Positions 1-9,569 are shown, counted from the first letter of the stretch. The stretch: 64,000 nucleotides of DNA from Micromonospora sp. WMMD812 (GCF_027497215.1 NZ_CP114904.1:4114001-4178000); one strand, 5' to 3'. Notes: a model not told the origin generated them from the sequence alone. Numbers and translations are program-made.

Positions 1-428
1 CGTCGCGACGCCGCGATCGACCAGAGCGCGTCCGGCTCGGGGTGCCGCCAGGCCATCGCCGCGCGCTGCTGCTCGGCCGCGCGCCGGGTGCGCTTGCGCA
101 TCTGGGCCAGGTAGCGCATGTAGTCGCGGCGGTCGGCGTTCAGCTCCGCCTTGTCGTTGCCGCCGTTGCTCAGCGAGCCGATCGCCATCCCGAGCATCGA
201 GACGCCGAAGAGGCCGCCGGCGACGTAGGTCATCATGCCGCCGCCGCGCCCGGCGTAGAGGAACGCCATCGCGCCGACGCCGCACACCATCGGCAGGATC
301 ATCAACAGCTGCCCCATGCCGCGGGGCGTCGGCTCCGGCAGCTCCGGCGGGGACTCCAGCAGCACTTCGCCGCGCGGCAACGCTGGTCCCGGCTGACGCG
401 GGAGCCGGCGGAACACCACCGTGCTCAC
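1..428 (-). CDS. eccC: EccC N-terminal part, type VII secretion ATPase (cut by window edge)
   Basis: This is the N-terminal 142 codons of the FtsK/SpoIIIE-like ATPase that powers ESX/type VII secretion at the cytoplasmic membrane. The visible part starts [20 protein letters not shown], followed by a Pro-rich stretch and two hydrophobic segments (about residues 48-62 and 68-85), the usual EccC entrance before the ATPase domains, which lie outside the window. The GTG start at 428 follows GGAGGA by 7 nt. It is divergent from eccD, with a shared 167-bp promoter region. The identification rests on the start motif plus the neighbours eccB, eccD and eccE; the ATPase motifs cannot be seen here. Confidence 0.85.
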   Translation of the reverse strand, partial: MSTVVFRRLPRQPGPALPRGEVLLESPPELPEPTPRGMGQLLMILPMVCGVGAMAFLYAGRGGGMMTYVAGGLFGVSMLGMAIGSLSNGGNDKAELNADRRDYMRYLAQMRKRTRRAAEQQRAAMAWRHPEPDALWSIAASR

Positions 429-595
429 GGCTGTCTCCTCCCCAGAAGCGGCCTTGATGAAGTTCTGCGACGGATCGGACTCGTCGGGTGGGCATCGTAC
501 GTGGCTGCCATCGTAGGTAATCTCCCGTGGGCGTCGCCGACCCGTGGGGCGATGTTGCCGGCCAGGTAATCGTACGAGAGCACGAGGAGGCCACT

Positions 596-1993
596 GTGGC
601 GACGAAGACGGCGACCGGTGGCCTGAGCCGGATCACCATCGTGGCGCCCCGCACCAGGATGGACCTCGCGCTGCCGTCCGACGTGCCGCTCGCCGACCTG
701 CTGCCGACGTTGCTGCGTTACGCCGGGGAGGACCTGGCCGACGAGGGCGTACGGCACGGGGGCTGGAGCCTGGCACGGCTCGGCGGGCAGCCGCTCGACG
801 GCGGGCGTACGGTCGCGCAGCTCGGTATCCGTGACGGCGAGGTGCTCTACTTCAACCCGCGCGCCGCGACCGCTCCCGAGGTGGTCTTCGACGACGTGGT
901 GGACGCGGTCGCGACGGCGACCAACCAGCGGCCCGGCGCGTGGCAGGCCGGCACCACCCGGTCCTTCGCGGTGCTGTTCGCCGCGGCGGCCCTCGCCGCC
1001 GGCGCGGTCGCCGCGCTCTTCGCCGGGCCGCCGCAGCTGCCCGGTGCGCTGGCCGCCCTGCTCGTGGCGGTCGCCCTGCTGGTCAGCGCCGCCGTGCTGT
1101 CCCGCGCCGCCGGCGACAGCCGGACCGGCGCCGTGCTGGCCATGGTCGGCCTGGGCTACGCGGGCACCGGCGGCCTGCTGCTGCTCGCCGGCGATCGGAA
1201 GCTGACCGAGCTGGCCAGCCCGCACGTCCTGCTCGCCGCCACCGCGGTGGTGCTGTTCGCCGCGGTGGCGGCGCTGGCCGTGGGCGACCGGCTCCCGCTC
1301 TTCTTCGGCGCGGTCGCGGTCGGCGTGGCCACGGGCCTCGGAGCCGTGCTGTCGCTGGCCTTCGGCATCAGCGCGACCGCCGCCGCGGCGGTGGTGGCGA
1401 CGGTCGCCTTCGGCGCGGTGCCCGCCCTGCCGATGGCCTCGTACCGGCTGGCCCGGCTGCCCGTCCCCTCCATCCCGACCGGCCCGGACGACCTGAAGAC
1501 CGACACCGAGTCGGTCGACGGCCGGCGGGTGCTCCAGCTCAGCGAGCGCGCCGACGAGTTCCTCACCGGTCTGGTGTGGACGGTGTCCCTGGTGGTGCTG
1601 GGCGCGCAGGTGGTGCTCGCCCTGAACGGTCGGCTGCCGGCCGTGCTGCTCTGCCTGGTCTTGGCCCTGCTGTCGCTGCTGCGGGCCCGGCCGTTCCTCG
1701 GCCGGGGCCAGCGGACGCCGGTGCTCTTCGCCGGGACCGCCGGGCTCGGCCTGACCGCCGCGGCCACCTTCGCCGGCGGCGCGATGGCCGTCCGGCTCGG
1801 CGTGATCGTCGGCGGCCTGCTGCTGGCCGCCGTGGTCAGCCTGATCTACGGCCTGACGGTGGCCGGCAAGCGGATCTCGCCGGTCTGGGGCCGGCTGCTG
1901 GACATCCTGGAGATCCTGCTGATCATCGCGCTGGTGCCGCTGGCCGTCTGGGTCCTCGGCCTCTACGGCTGGATCGTCAACCTGCGGCCCTGA
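596..1993 (+). CDS. eccD: EccD, type VII secretion integral membrane protein
   Basis: This is the 465-residue membrane channel component of the ESX secretion complex. Residues of about 10-90 form the YukD/ubiquitin-like domain ([20 protein letters not shown] near its start). From about residue 120 onward there is a train of some eleven hydrophobic helices, as in EccD. The GTG at 596 was chosen because GAGGAGG lies 5 nt upstream; an in-frame ATG at 527 lacks a ribosome site. The stop lies inside the 3' end of convergent eccE (17-bp overlap). Length and architecture are normal for the family. Confidence 0.92.
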   Translation: MATKTATGGLSRITIVAPRTRMDLALPSDVPLADLLPTLLRYAGEDLADEGVRHGGWSLARLGGQPLDGGRTVAQLGIRDGEVLYFNPRAATAPEVVFDDVVDAVATATNQRPGAWQAGTTRSFAVLFAAAALAAGAVAALFAGPPQLPGALAALLVAVALLVSAAVLSRAAGDSRTGAVLAMVGLGYAGTGGLLLLAGDRKLTELASPHVLLAATAVVLFAAVAALAVGDRLPLFFGAVAVGVATGLGAVLSLAFGISATAAAAVVATVAFGAVPALPMASYRLARLPVPSIPTGPDDLKTDTESVDGRRVLQLSERADEFLTGLVWTVSLVVLGAQVVLALNGRLPAVLLCLVLALLSLLRARPFLGRGQRTPVLFAGTAGLGLTAAATFAGGAMAVRLGVIVGGLLLAAVVSLIYGLTVAGKRISPVWGRLLDILEILLIIALVPLAVWVLGLYGWIVNLRP

Positions 1994-3167
1994 CCGACCC
2001 GCCCCCGGCCAGCAGCGCGCCGGCCGGGGTGGCGGCCCAGACGCCCGGGCCGTGCTGCCCGTCGACCGGGCGGGCCGGCGTGCCGCACCGCCGTGCGACA
2101 TCCCGGATCACCTTCACCAGCGCCTCGACGTGGTTGTCCATCGCCGCGACCCGGAGGAGCGGGGCGACGGCGCGGCCACCGGGCAGGACCGTCACCGCGA
2201 CCGTGTGCGAGGGCGCGGAGGTCGCGGTCAGCGCGTCCACCAGGGCGCCGAGCGGAGCCTCCGGCCGGGCGCGGAGGGCCAGGCAGCGGTGCGTCCACCC
2301 GCCGCCGCGCAACCCGGTCCAGATCTCCGCGGGCGGGTCGGGCGTGAGGTCGAGGCCGGCGGCCGAGACCACCGCCGCGCGGAGTTCGTCGCGGCCCAGC
2401 GCCCGGTGGGCGAGCCCGGCCGCGTTCAGCGCCTTGCCGAGCCGCCCCATGCCGGCCGCCAGAGTGCGGTGGACGCCGGCCATTCCGCCGCCGCGGGCCA
2501 CCGTCTCCGTCCGGGCGTCCCGCACCGAGAGCCGCAGTGCCACCCAGACGGTACGGTGCGCCGCCGGCGGCGCGCCCGGCGCCGGGTACCACACCAGGGT
2601 GTGCGAGACCATCTGCGCGCAGGTGACCGGCCCGCTGAACTCGGCGAGCACCCGCAGCGCCCGGTCCACCACGGCGGCCTCCACCGAGCCGGCCGGGGCG
2701 CCGGAGCGGCCGAACAGCGCCACGGCGGCGAACCACCCCTCGTCGTCCTGGCCGATGCCGAGCCGGGTGCCCCGGTCGGTCAGCTCGATGAAGGACAGTT
2801 CCGGTGCGAGGGACACGAGCCGCGGATCGCTCCCGCCGCCCTCGGCGAGGGCCGCCCGGGCCCGGTCCCGACGCTCCCGCAGCCGGCGACGCAGCAGCAC
2901 GTCCTCGTACCACCACCGGCCGCCCCGACGGGCGAAGACCGCCAGCAGGACCAGGAGCGCGACGCCGCCGACCACGCCGACCAGCCAGCCCGGCCCACCC
3001 AGCGCGGCCCAGACGGCCACCGCGCAGAGTTCCAACACGACCAGCTGACCGACCACGAGCGGGCCGACCCGGCCGCGGCGGCGCTGGTCGGGTGCCGGGA
3101 CCGGCCGGCCCGGCGCGCCGGACGGGTCCACGGCGGTACGCACGGGTGGCGCCTCAACCTGCGTCAT
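1977..3167 (-). CDS. eccE: EccE, type VII secretion protein
   Basis: A 396-residue protein with two close N-terminal membrane helices (about residues 36-78), then RRGGRWWYEDVLLRRRLRER and a long soluble domain, the layout of EccE, the peripheral subunit of the ESX membrane complex. The ATG at 3167 follows CAGGAGGG at good spacing; upstream in-frame codons run into the eccB promoter. It is divergent from eccB and convergent with eccD, so the membrane-complex genes lie on both strands. EccE is the least conserved core subunit, so the name rests on layout plus neighbourhood. Confidence 0.85.
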   Translation of the reverse strand: MTQVEAPPVRTAVDPSGAPGRPVPAPDQRRRGRVGPLVVGQLVVLELCAVAVWAALGGPGWLVGVVGGVALLVLLAVFARRGGRWWYEDVLLRRRLRERRDRARAALAEGGGSDPRLVSLAPELSFIELTDRGTRLGIGQDDEGWFAAVALFGRSGAPAGSVEAAVVDRALRVLAEFSGPVTCAQMVSHTLVWYPAPGAPPAAHRTVWVALRLSVRDARTETVARGGGMAGVHRTLAAGMGRLGKALNAAGLAHRALGRDELRAAVVSAAGLDLTPDPPAEIWTGLRGGGWTHRCLALRARPEAPLGALVDALTATSAPSHTVAVTVLPGGRAVAPLLRVAAMDNHVEALVKVIRDVARRCGTPARPVDGQHGPGVWAATPAGALLAGGGSVRAAG

Positions 3168-3327
3168 CGGTGACTGTCCCTCCTGCACGGTGCGGCTTTC
3201 CGCGACGTCGTACGCTGCCGGGCGCGGGCGCTGGTCCCGGTGACCCGCCGACGGCCCCTTATCGTAGGGAAGCCCGCGACACGACTCAGACCTGATCGTC
3301 GCGGATCCACCCCGCCGGAGGTAAGTC

Positions 3328-4893
3328 ATGCGGACCCGCCGCGATCAGGTGCAGGCGTACCGCTTCGTCACCCGCCGCATCGTCTCCGCGCTGCTGTCGG
3401 GCGATCCGGAGACCAACAACCTGCCGATGCGGCGGCTCGGCATGGCGGTCTTCGGCAGCGCCATCGCCGCGGCCGTCGTGCTCGGCGGCGCGGGCGCGTA
3501 CGGGCAGTTCACCGGCAACACGGCTCCGTTGGAGGAGAACACGCTGGTGATCGAGCGGGAGAGCGGCGCGACGTACGTCTTCGCCGAGGGCCTGCTGCAC
3601 CCGACGCTCAACTACGCGTCCGCCCGGCTCATCCTCGACAAACCGGACCCCGAGGTCCGGACGATGTCGCAGGCCTCGATCCGGGACCGGCCGCGCGGGC
3701 GTACGGTCGGCATCGTCGGCGCCCCGGACGCGCTGCCGGACCGCAAGTCGCTGGCCGGGCTGCCCTGGTCGGTCTGCGACGTGCCCGATCCGGCCGATCC
3801 GCGCCGGTCGAGCACCCGGCTGGTGATCGACCGGCCGCTACCCGGCGGCACACCGCTGGGCGACCGGGCCGTGCTGGTCACCGTCGACGGTCAGCGGCAC
3901 CTGCTCACCAACAACGCGCGGAACCAGTTGGTCGGCGACAACCGGGTCGCCGCGCTGCGGATGGCGAACGCGCCCACGCTCACCGTCGGCCAGCAACTGC
4001 TGAACGCCGTGCCGGCCGGCCCGGCCCTGCGCGAACCGACGCTGGACGGGCTCAACCAGCAGGTCGGGTTGTCGGTGGCGGGCCGGCCGGGCCGGGTCGG
4101 CCAGGTCTACCGGGCCGCCGGCCAGCACTACGTGCTGACCCGGGAAGGGCTGGCCTCCATCGGTGAGGTCACCGCCCTGCTGCTGCTCCGCGAGGGGGGC
4201 GCGGTCACCGACATCACCCCCGACCAGGCCGGCCAACTGCTCACCGACCAGCGGGCGGAGCAGGCCGGGATGCCGCAGGCGCTGCCCGCCCTGTACCCGG
4301 TGCGCGAGGGCCAGTCGGTGCTCTGCGCGACGTACCGGGCGGGCGCCGGCGGCGGTCCGCCGGTCACCACGATCGAGGTGTTCGACCGTGCGCCGGCCGA
4401 GCTGACCGCCACCGGCCCCGGTGCGCTGCCGGTCCGGCAGACCCCCCGGGACGCGGTCCGCACGGCCGAGCAGGTGCTGCTGCCCGGCGGCAAGGGCGTG
4501 CTGGCCCAGGCCGCGCCGGGCGCCGGTGACAGCGGGGTCGGCGCACCCGGGTCGACGGTCTACCTGATCAGCCCGCAGGGCGTGCGGTACCCGCTCGGCA
4601 CCCGCGCCGGCGACGCCCTGTCCGCGCTGGGCTACGGCGGGGTCACCCCGCTCGCCGTACCCGGGTCGTTGCTCGCGCTCATTCCCACCGGGCCCACGCT
4701 CGACCGGGAAAGCGCGCTCGCCCACTTCGAGCCCGGCGCCCCGGCGCCGGCCGCTCCGGCACCGGCTCCGGCGACGAGCGGCGGGCCGACCGGCTCGCCG
4801 GCCCCGGAGGGCAGCGGTGGCACGCCGTCCGGGTCTCCCGACACCAGTGGGTCCGGATCGCCGGCCACCGGCGGCACGCCGTCCGGATCGTAG
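3328..4893 (+). CDS. eccB: EccB, type VII secretion protein
   Basis: A 521-residue EccB, the single-pass subunit with a large extracytoplasmic domain in the ESX complex. The N-terminus (MRTRRDQVQAYRFVTRRIVS) is the family signature, followed by a membrane helix at about residues 38-60. The repeat domain after it includes the conserved WSVCD stretch near residue 150 and a second Cys near residue 333 (SVLCATYR), probably disulfide-bonded. The last ~50 residues are a Pro/Ala/Gly/Ser-rich tail, longer than usual. The ATG lies 7 nt after GGAGG. A likely -10 (TATCGT, 3260-3265) sits ~60 nt upstream. Confidence 0.92.
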   Translation: MRTRRDQVQAYRFVTRRIVSALLSGDPETNNLPMRRLGMAVFGSAIAAAVVLGGAGAYGQFTGNTAPLEENTLVIERESGATYVFAEGLLHPTLNYASARLILDKPDPEVRTMSQASIRDRPRGRTVGIVGAPDALPDRKSLAGLPWSVCDVPDPADPRRSSTRLVIDRPLPGGTPLGDRAVLVTVDGQRHLLTNNARNQLVGDNRVAALRMANAPTLTVGQQLLNAVPAGPALREPTLDGLNQQVGLSVAGRPGRVGQVYRAAGQHYVLTREGLASIGEVTALLLLREGGAVTDITPDQAGQLLTDQRAEQAGMPQALPALYPVREGQSVLCATYRAGAGGGPPVTTIEVFDRAPAELTATGPGALPVRQTPRDAVRTAEQVLLPGGKGVLAQAAPGAGDSGVGAPGSTVYLISPQGVRYPLGTRAGDALSALGYGGVTPLAVPGSLLALIPTGPTLDRESALAHFEPGAPAPAAPAPAPATSGGPTGSPAPEGSGGTPSGSPDTSGSGSPATGGTPSGS

Positions 4894-5039
4894 GACGCCG
4901 ACGCGGCCCGGTCCGGCGCTGTCGGTGGTCTGACCGGGCCTCGCGGCAGCCTGCCCGTACGGCGGGTCGCCCCGGTCGCGGCCGTCGACTAACCTGGTGC
5001 GGGCAAACGGTTGTCGATTACCACCACGGGGATGTTGCC

Positions 5040-5408
5040 ATGACCGGGCGCACGGAAGTCGATCTGTTGTCCCTTGAGGACTTCCAATCGCTGTTGGCCG
5101 ACCGGCTGACCCAGGCCGAGTCGGTGTTGCGCAAGCTCAACACCGAGATGCAGTGCTCACCGCCGGCGCTCGGCTCGTTCACCGACGCCACCAGCAACGC
5201 CCGTCGATACTCGGAGATCCACCAGTCCTACGTGGACCAGGCCGAGCGGCTGCGGCAGGCGGTGAAGGCGGCGCAGAAGGCGACCAGCACGATCCTGGCC
5301 AACTACCGCACCACCGAGGCGCGCAACGCCGCCACCGCGGCCGACATCGCGGCCGCGCTCAACGGGGTCGACGAGGCGCTGAAGCCGAAGGAGGGGCCGC
5401 GTGTCTGA
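5040..5408 (+). CDS. Small helical protein, probable type VII secretion partner
   Basis: A 122-residue, almost entirely alpha-helical protein without a signal peptide. It lacks a WXG motif, but carries YRTTE in its second half, which fits the YxxxD/E type VII export signal. It directly follows eccB and overlaps the next gene by 8 bp (GTG of the next gene inside its last codons), so the two are translationally coupled and may form a heterodimer like EsxA/EsxB or PE/PPE. GGGGA precedes the ATG. A -10-like TAACCT lies near 4990. The function is inferred from context and fold type; no named family is recognised with certainty. Confidence 0.7.
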   Translation: MTGRTEVDLLSLEDFQSLLADRLTQAESVLRKLNTEMQCSPPALGSFTDATSNARRYSEIHQSYVDQAERLRQAVKAAQKATSTILANYRTTEARNAATAADIAAALNGVDEALKPKEGPRV

Positions 5409-6633
5409 GTACGTTCAGCGCTACCAGGGCGTGAGCCACCAGGAGCTCTACGACGCCGTGATGGCCGGCAAGCCGGAGCAGATCGACGGTGTGGCCGCCC
5501 AGTGGTCCTCGCTCAAGGGCATCCTCGACGGCCTCGGCCGGGATCTGAGCGGCGACCTGGAGAAGCTGGCCAACACCTGGACGGGCTCCGCCGGGCAGGA
5601 GTTCCAGCGACGGCTGACGCTCGTGGTCGGCTACGCGGGCACCCTCGGCGAGGGCATGGACGACGTCAAGCAGGCCCTGACCATGATGGCCGGTCAGCTG
5701 CGCACGGCGCACAAGCAGGCGGAGAGCCCGGAGGAGACCGACGACCACGACCAGGCCGTCAACGGGGCGCTCAAGGGAGCGGTCTTCGGCGTGCCGGGCA
5801 TCGTGGTCGGCGGGCTGCTCGGCCACCAGCAGGACAAGGAAGAGCAGGAGAAGGCGCACCAGCGCATGGTCAACGTGGTGGCCGAGCTGGCCGCCGGTTA
5901 CGACCTCTCCGCCTACGGTCGCGTCGTCACGCCCCCGCCACCGCACCCGGACACGCCGGGCGCCGTCGACGGCACCGGCTCGACCCCGCGCAGCGGCCCG
6001 GCCGTCGGCACGCCGGCGTCCGGACCGGGCAGCACGGGTCTCAACCCGCACACCGGCGGCGCCACGGTGGCGACCCCGGACCGGGTCGGTGCCGGCCCGG
6101 AGGGCGGCCGGGGCGGTGATCTGCCCGAGACGACCGTCGGTGGCGGCACGGGCGGGCTCGCTGGCCCGGGGGCCACGGATCCCGACGCGGGGACGTCCCT
6201 GGCCGGCGCCAACCAGCTCGCCGGTGGCCCCCTGGTGTCCGGCACCGGGCTCGGCGCCGGCCCGGGCACCACGGTTGCCAGCGCCAACCCCGGCACCGGT
6301 CTGCTCTTCGGCGCGACCGGTGGCGCACCGGCCGGTGGCCTGGTGGGCACCGGCGCCCTGGCCAGCTCCGCCGGCAGCCCCACGACGACCTCCGGCCGCC
6401 CGACCGGCGCCCCCGCCCCGACGGAGAACCGGTCGGCCACCGGCGTCGGGCGCAGCATGGACGGCCGGCGCGGCGACGGCGCCGGCCGGGGCGGCAACCG
6501 GCCCGGCGTGCTCGGTGGGCGCGGCCACGACGAGGACGAGACCGACGAGCGCCTCACCTGGCTGACCGAGGACGAGATGGTCTGGCAGGACGGCAAGGCG
6601 GCCCCGCCGCCGGTGCTCGGCACCGCCGACTGA
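5401..6633 (+). CDS. WXG-motif protein with long Gly/Pro-rich C-terminus, probable type VII substrate
   Basis: A 410-residue protein. Residues 1-100 are helical with W60-T61-G62 in the turn (NTWTGSAGQEF), the WXG100 hallmark; a further helical segment with an internal Gly-rich stretch (VFGVPGIVVGGLLG) follows. Residues of about 180-370 are Pro/Gly/Ala/Thr-rich and probably disordered, and the tail has an acidic conserved-looking end (TDERLTWLTEDEMVWQDGK). It resembles PPE-like or LXG-style substrates whose N-terminus is recognised by EccC. The GTG start overlaps the preceding gene by 8 bp, indicating coupling. A strong terminator follows at 6655. Confidence 0.75.
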   Translation: MSEYVQRYQGVSHQELYDAVMAGKPEQIDGVAAQWSSLKGILDGLGRDLSGDLEKLANTWTGSAGQEFQRRLTLVVGYAGTLGEGMDDVKQALTMMAGQLRTAHKQAESPEETDDHDQAVNGALKGAVFGVPGIVVGGLLGHQQDKEEQEKAHQRMVNVVAELAAGYDLSAYGRVVTPPPPHPDTPGAVDGTGSTPRSGPAVGTPASGPGSTGLNPHTGGATVATPDRVGAGPEGGRGGDLPETTVGGGTGGLAGPGATDPDAGTSLAGANQLAGGPLVSGTGLGAGPGTTVASANPGTGLLFGATGGAPAGGLVGTGALASSAGSPTTTSGRPTGAPAPTENRSATGVGRSMDGRRGDGAGRGGNRPGVLGGRGHDEDETDERLTWLTEDEMVWQDGKAAPPPVLGTAD

Positions 6634-6654
6634 TCTCTCGTCCCGACACGTCAC

Positions 6655-6685
6655 GACGGCCCACCCGGCCTCCGGGTGGGCCGTC
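6655..6685 (+). terminator. Rho-independent-type hairpin after the type VII substrate pair
   Basis: A perfect 14-bp stem (6655-6668 with 6672-6685) closed by a 3-nt loop lies 22 bp after the stop of the 410-residue gene. It has no clear T-run, as is common in high-GC actinobacteria. Confidence 0.8.
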
Positions 6686-6724
6686 GCCGTTCAGCCACGG
6701 CGATGACGGCGGGCCCGGCCGTGC

Positions 6725-6818
6725 GGGGTCGTCGCGCGGCGGTGACGGCGGCTCGGCGGCACACGGTCCTCGCGCGGCGGTGACGGCGGCTCGGCGGCAC
6801 GGGGTCGTCGCGCGGGCG
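6725..6818. repeat. 38-bp tandem repeat, about 2.3 copies
   Basis: The unit starting TCGCGCGGCGGTGACGGCGG recurs at 6732, 6770 and (truncated) 6808, an exact 38-bp period. It fills the spacer between the terminator and the next promoter. No coding sense is seen. Confidence 0.75.
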
Positions 6819-6907
6819 TGCCGGGCGGTCGGTGTCCACATCGAACGGGTGGGCCGGGTCACGTCACAGACCCCGTCCGCCCCGCTGCGGCCCGCAGCAA
6901 CGGGCGA

Positions 6908-6913
6908 TAGGTT
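6908..6913 (+). promoter_or_regulatory. -10 hexamer TAGGTT of a leaderless promoter
   Basis: TAGGTT lies 6 nt before the GTG at 6920, so transcription would begin at the start codon. There is no ribosome-binding site. Confidence 0.6.
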
Positions 6914-6919
6914 GGTGAC

Positions 6920-7294
6920 GTGTTGTCCGTAGCGTCCGCCCGTTCCGTCCGGCGGGCCACGCTGCGTTCCCTGCGCGAGCTGACCCGTCTGGCCGTGACC
7001 GCCCTGGCGCTCGCCGTCGGTCTCGGCGGCGCCACCACCGGGCCGGTCGCGCCTCCGCCGGCGACCGTCGCCCAGCTCCAGCCGAGTGCGGTGACCAGCC
7101 AGGCCGACGTCCTGCGACCCGAGGCCCCGCCGGCCGCCGAGCGGCTGGCCGAGTCCGCCGCCTCGACGATCCGCCCGGCCCACGGGCGTGTGGTCGCCGC
7201 CCCGGCCGGCGCCGTGGCGACGACCCCGGACGCTGTCCCCGTCGCCGGCCCGGGCCACGGCGCACCGGGCCGCCGCGGGCCACCGTTCGCCTGA
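6920..7294 (+). CDS. Small secreted Ala/Pro-rich protein
   Basis: A 124-residue protein with an arginine-rich N-terminus followed by a hydrophobic segment (about residues 24-40), which looks like a signal peptide or anchor. The rest is Ala/Pro/Val-rich and low complexity. No family is recognised. The GTG start is supported by a leaderless -10 (TAGGTT) 6 nt upstream. Coding nature is likely but not certain, because GC-rich low-complexity sequence can mimic ORFs. Confidence 0.5.
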   Translation: MLSVASARSVRRATLRSLRELTRLAVTALALAVGLGGATTGPVAPPPATVAQLQPSAVTSQADVLRPEAPPAAERLAESAASTIRPAHGRVVAAPAGAVATTPDAVPVAGPGHGAPGRRGPPFA

Positions 7295-7662
7295 CCGGGG
7301 GGCACACCCCGACGGCGACCACCTGACGCCGACCGGCGGACCCGGGAACGATTCCTCGTCCGGCTCACGCCCCGGCTGTCGCCGCTCGGCGAAGTGGCGT
7401 GCCACCGCCCCGGCCCCGGCCCTGGCCTGGCCCCGGTGTTGGCATCCGGCTCTCGACCCAGGTTCCCGGCTTCCGGCTCCCCACCCGGGCTCCCGGCATT
7501 TCCGGCTCCGGACCCCGGGCCTCCGGTCCGGCCCGCGAGGCGACGCCGGGTCTGGCCGCCGAGGGCGGCGCCGGTCGAGCGGGCCGCAGCGCGCCGGCGC
7601 CGATGGGGTGCCCCTATCAGTCCACTCGTCCACTCCCGACAACCGACCACGAGGTGCAGAAG
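7295..7662. other. Low-complexity intergenic stretch
   Basis: This 368-bp spacer is C/G-rich with degenerate repeats of CCGGCTCC/CCCGGGCTCC-like words between about 7400 and 7560. An ORF runs through it in the frame of the downstream gene, but its predicted peptide is Pro/Gly/Arg-rich and unlike a real N-terminus. No further gene or RNA was recognised. Confidence 0.5.
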
Positions 7663-8463
7663 ATGCAGAACGTCCTCTCCGCCGTCCTGCCCGACGTGCC
7701 CCGGGCCGCCGTGATCTGGCTGAGCCTGCTGGCCGTGGTGGCCCTCACCGTCGCCGCCCTGTTGCTGCTGCGGCCGGGCCGGCTCCGGACCGACGCGGGC
7801 GCCCGGATCCGCCAGGCGGCCATGCCGAGCCAGCTGGAGCTCGCCCAGGAGGAACGGGAACGGGAACGCTACGCGCAGGAGGTCGCGGTCGCCGCGGAAC
7901 GGGCCGGCGCGACGGCGCAGCGCCGCCGGACGGAGTGGCTGGCCGCGCAGGAGTCGGTCGAGGACGCCTGGCAGGCGTACGAGGCAGCCGAGGCGGACGT
8001 CCGCCGGCTGGCCGCCGCCGCGGCGATGCCGCTGCCGCAGACCGCCCGCACGCCGGCCGAGTACGTCGACCGCGAGCGGTACCTGCACCGGGCCGCGCTG
8101 GACGCGTACTGGCGGCGGGAACTGTCGGTGGAGCAGCTCAGCGACGTCTTCGCCCACCGGGGCGGCTGGGACCCGCGGCGGCACCCGGTGGAGCAGGAAC
8201 TGGTCCTGCGTCGGGCGGTGCGGGACAACCTGCTCGCCCGGCACCAGGCCGCCCGGGAGCGGGAGCAGGCCGCCTGGCGGGCCGCCGAGCTGGCCGTGGC
8301 CGCCGCCCGCAGCCTCCGCGAGGGGGCGTACGCCGCGACCGGCCGCCGGGTCGAGGAGTCGCAGGTGGTACTGCCGCTCGGCGAGATCGCGCGTCCCGTG
8401 GAGCAGCAGACCCGGGAGAACGTGATCGTGGCCCGCGGCCGCGCCGCCGTGCCGGCGTACTGA
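7663..8463 (+). CDS. Single-pass membrane protein with long coiled coil
   Basis: A 266-residue protein with a membrane helix at about residues 16-36 (AVIWLSLLAVVALTVAALLL), then a charged helical body rich in Glu, Arg, Gln and Ala (for example QEERERERYAQEVAVAAER) that should form coiled coils. No enzyme motif is visible. The ATG at 7663 is preceded by GAGGTG at 6-nt spacing; the in-frame sequence upstream is low complexity. The stop lies in a short direct repeat (TGCCGGCGTACTGAC occurs twice between 8452 and 8495). No family is recognised with confidence. Confidence 0.65.
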   Translation: MQNVLSAVLPDVPRAAVIWLSLLAVVALTVAALLLLRPGRLRTDAGARIRQAAMPSQLELAQEERERERYAQEVAVAAERAGATAQRRRTEWLAAQESVEDAWQAYEAAEADVRRLAAAAAMPLPQTARTPAEYVDRERYLHRAALDAYWRRELSVEQLSDVFAHRGGWDPRRHPVEQELVLRRAVRDNLLARHQAAREREQAAWRAAELAVAAARSLREGAYAATGRRVEESQVVLPLGEIARPVEQQTRENVIVARGRAAVPAY

Positions 8464-8556
8464 CGGCCGGGCCGGCATGCCGGCGTACTGACCGGCCGGA
8501 TCACCCGTGCGCGGGGCGACGTGGCCCGCTGCCCGGCCGACATCGTCCGCCTGGGT

Positions 8557-8562
8557 TAGCGT
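8557..8562 (+). promoter_or_regulatory. -10 hexamer TAGCGT of a leaderless promoter
   Basis: TAGCGT is followed by 6 nt and then the ATG at 8569. No ribosome site is present. Confidence 0.65.
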
Positions 8563-8568
8563 GTCCGC

Positions 8569-8910
8569 ATGTCCCGGGAGGCGTGGATCGTCGTGGTGAT
8601 CGCCGGCATCGTGGCGCTGGCCACACTGGTCGGTGCCGTGCTGCTAGCGGTCCGGATTGTCCGGGCCCGCCGCATGCTCGGCGCGCTCGGCGCGAGCGGC
8701 AAGGTGGCCTTCTACGGCGCCCTGATCTACGCGATCTTCCCCGTCGACCTGCTGCCCGACCCGATCTACCTCGACGACATGGGCGTCCTCGCCGGGGCGC
8801 TGCTCTACCTCACGCGGCTGGCCCACCGGCACCGCACGGCCGCGCGTCGGCTCCCCGGGCAGCCGGACGCGCCGCCGGAATCGGGCCGGGCCCGCCGGCC
8901 TGTGCGGTGA
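8569..8910 (+). CDS. DUF1232 (YkvA-like) membrane protein
   Basis: A 113-residue protein with an N-terminal membrane helix (residues 6-29) and a second hydrophobic segment carrying IYAIFPVDLLPDPIYLDD, the clear signature of the DUF1232/YkvA family of small membrane proteins of unknown role. The C-terminal tail is basic. The start is supported by a leaderless -10 (TAGCGT) 6 nt before the ATG. Confidence 0.85.
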   Translation: MSREAWIVVVIAGIVALATLVGAVLLAVRIVRARRMLGALGASGKVAFYGALIYAIFPVDLLPDPIYLDDMGVLAGALLYLTRLAHRHRTAARRLPGQPDAPPESGRARRPVR

Positions 8911-8936
8911 CGGACCGCAGGCGACAGGGGACGCGA

Positions 8937-9344
8937 ATGCCGAGCACGCACCGGTTGGACGTACGGGACGAGCGGGTCGTCGAGTTCTGCCGGGAGCGGC
9001 ACCTCGCCACGCTCACCACGCTGCGCCCGGACGGCACCCCGCACGTGGTACCGGTCGGGGTCACCCTCGACCCCGCCGCCGGCCTGGCCCGGGTCATCAC
9101 CAGTGAAACCTCCCGGAAGGCCCGCCACGTGGCCGCGGCGGGCGCGCAGGGCGCCCCGGTGGCGGTCTGCCAGGTCGACGGCCGGCGGTGGCTCACCATC
9201 GAGGGCCGGGCGGTCGTGCGGTCGGATGCGGCCACGGTGGCGGAGGCGGAACGTCGCTACGCGGAGCGCTACCGCACGCCGCGCCCGAATCCCGCCCGGG
9301 TGGTCATCGAGATCACCGTGACCGGGCTGCTGGGCGGTCTCTGA
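8937..9344 (+). CDS. PPOX-class F420-dependent oxidoreductase-like protein
   Basis: A 135-residue split-barrel flavin/deazaflavin-binding protein. The opening FCRERHLATLTTLRPDGTPH and following VVPVGVTLDP are typical of the actinobacterial PPOX/F420 family, which uses F420 (or FMN/haem-type ligands) to reduce varied substrates. The substrate is unknown. The ATG at 8937 follows AGGGG. It lies 26 bp after the DUF1232 gene on the same strand and may be cotranscribed. Confidence 0.82.
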   Translation: MPSTHRLDVRDERVVEFCRERHLATLTTLRPDGTPHVVPVGVTLDPAAGLARVITSETSRKARHVAAAGAQGAPVAVCQVDGRRWLTIEGRAVVRSDAATVAEAERRYAERYRTPRPNPARVVIEITVTGLLGGL

Positions 9345-9569
9345 CCCTCGGCGCCGTCTGCCCGGTTCGTCCCGCCCGGTCCGGTTTTCCACCACCGCCG
9401 GCGCGGCCTGCCGTACGCCGGCGACTTCTGGTGCCCAGCGCCACGTCCTGACGCCTACCCGGCTGGAATGCCGGTCGGAGCAGGGCCGTTACATCCCCCG
9501 GTAGGCCCCGGACGCAGTGTGCTCCCGGGGCCGTTCCGCTGCTGAGCCGAGCGCCTGTCCTGGTGCTTC

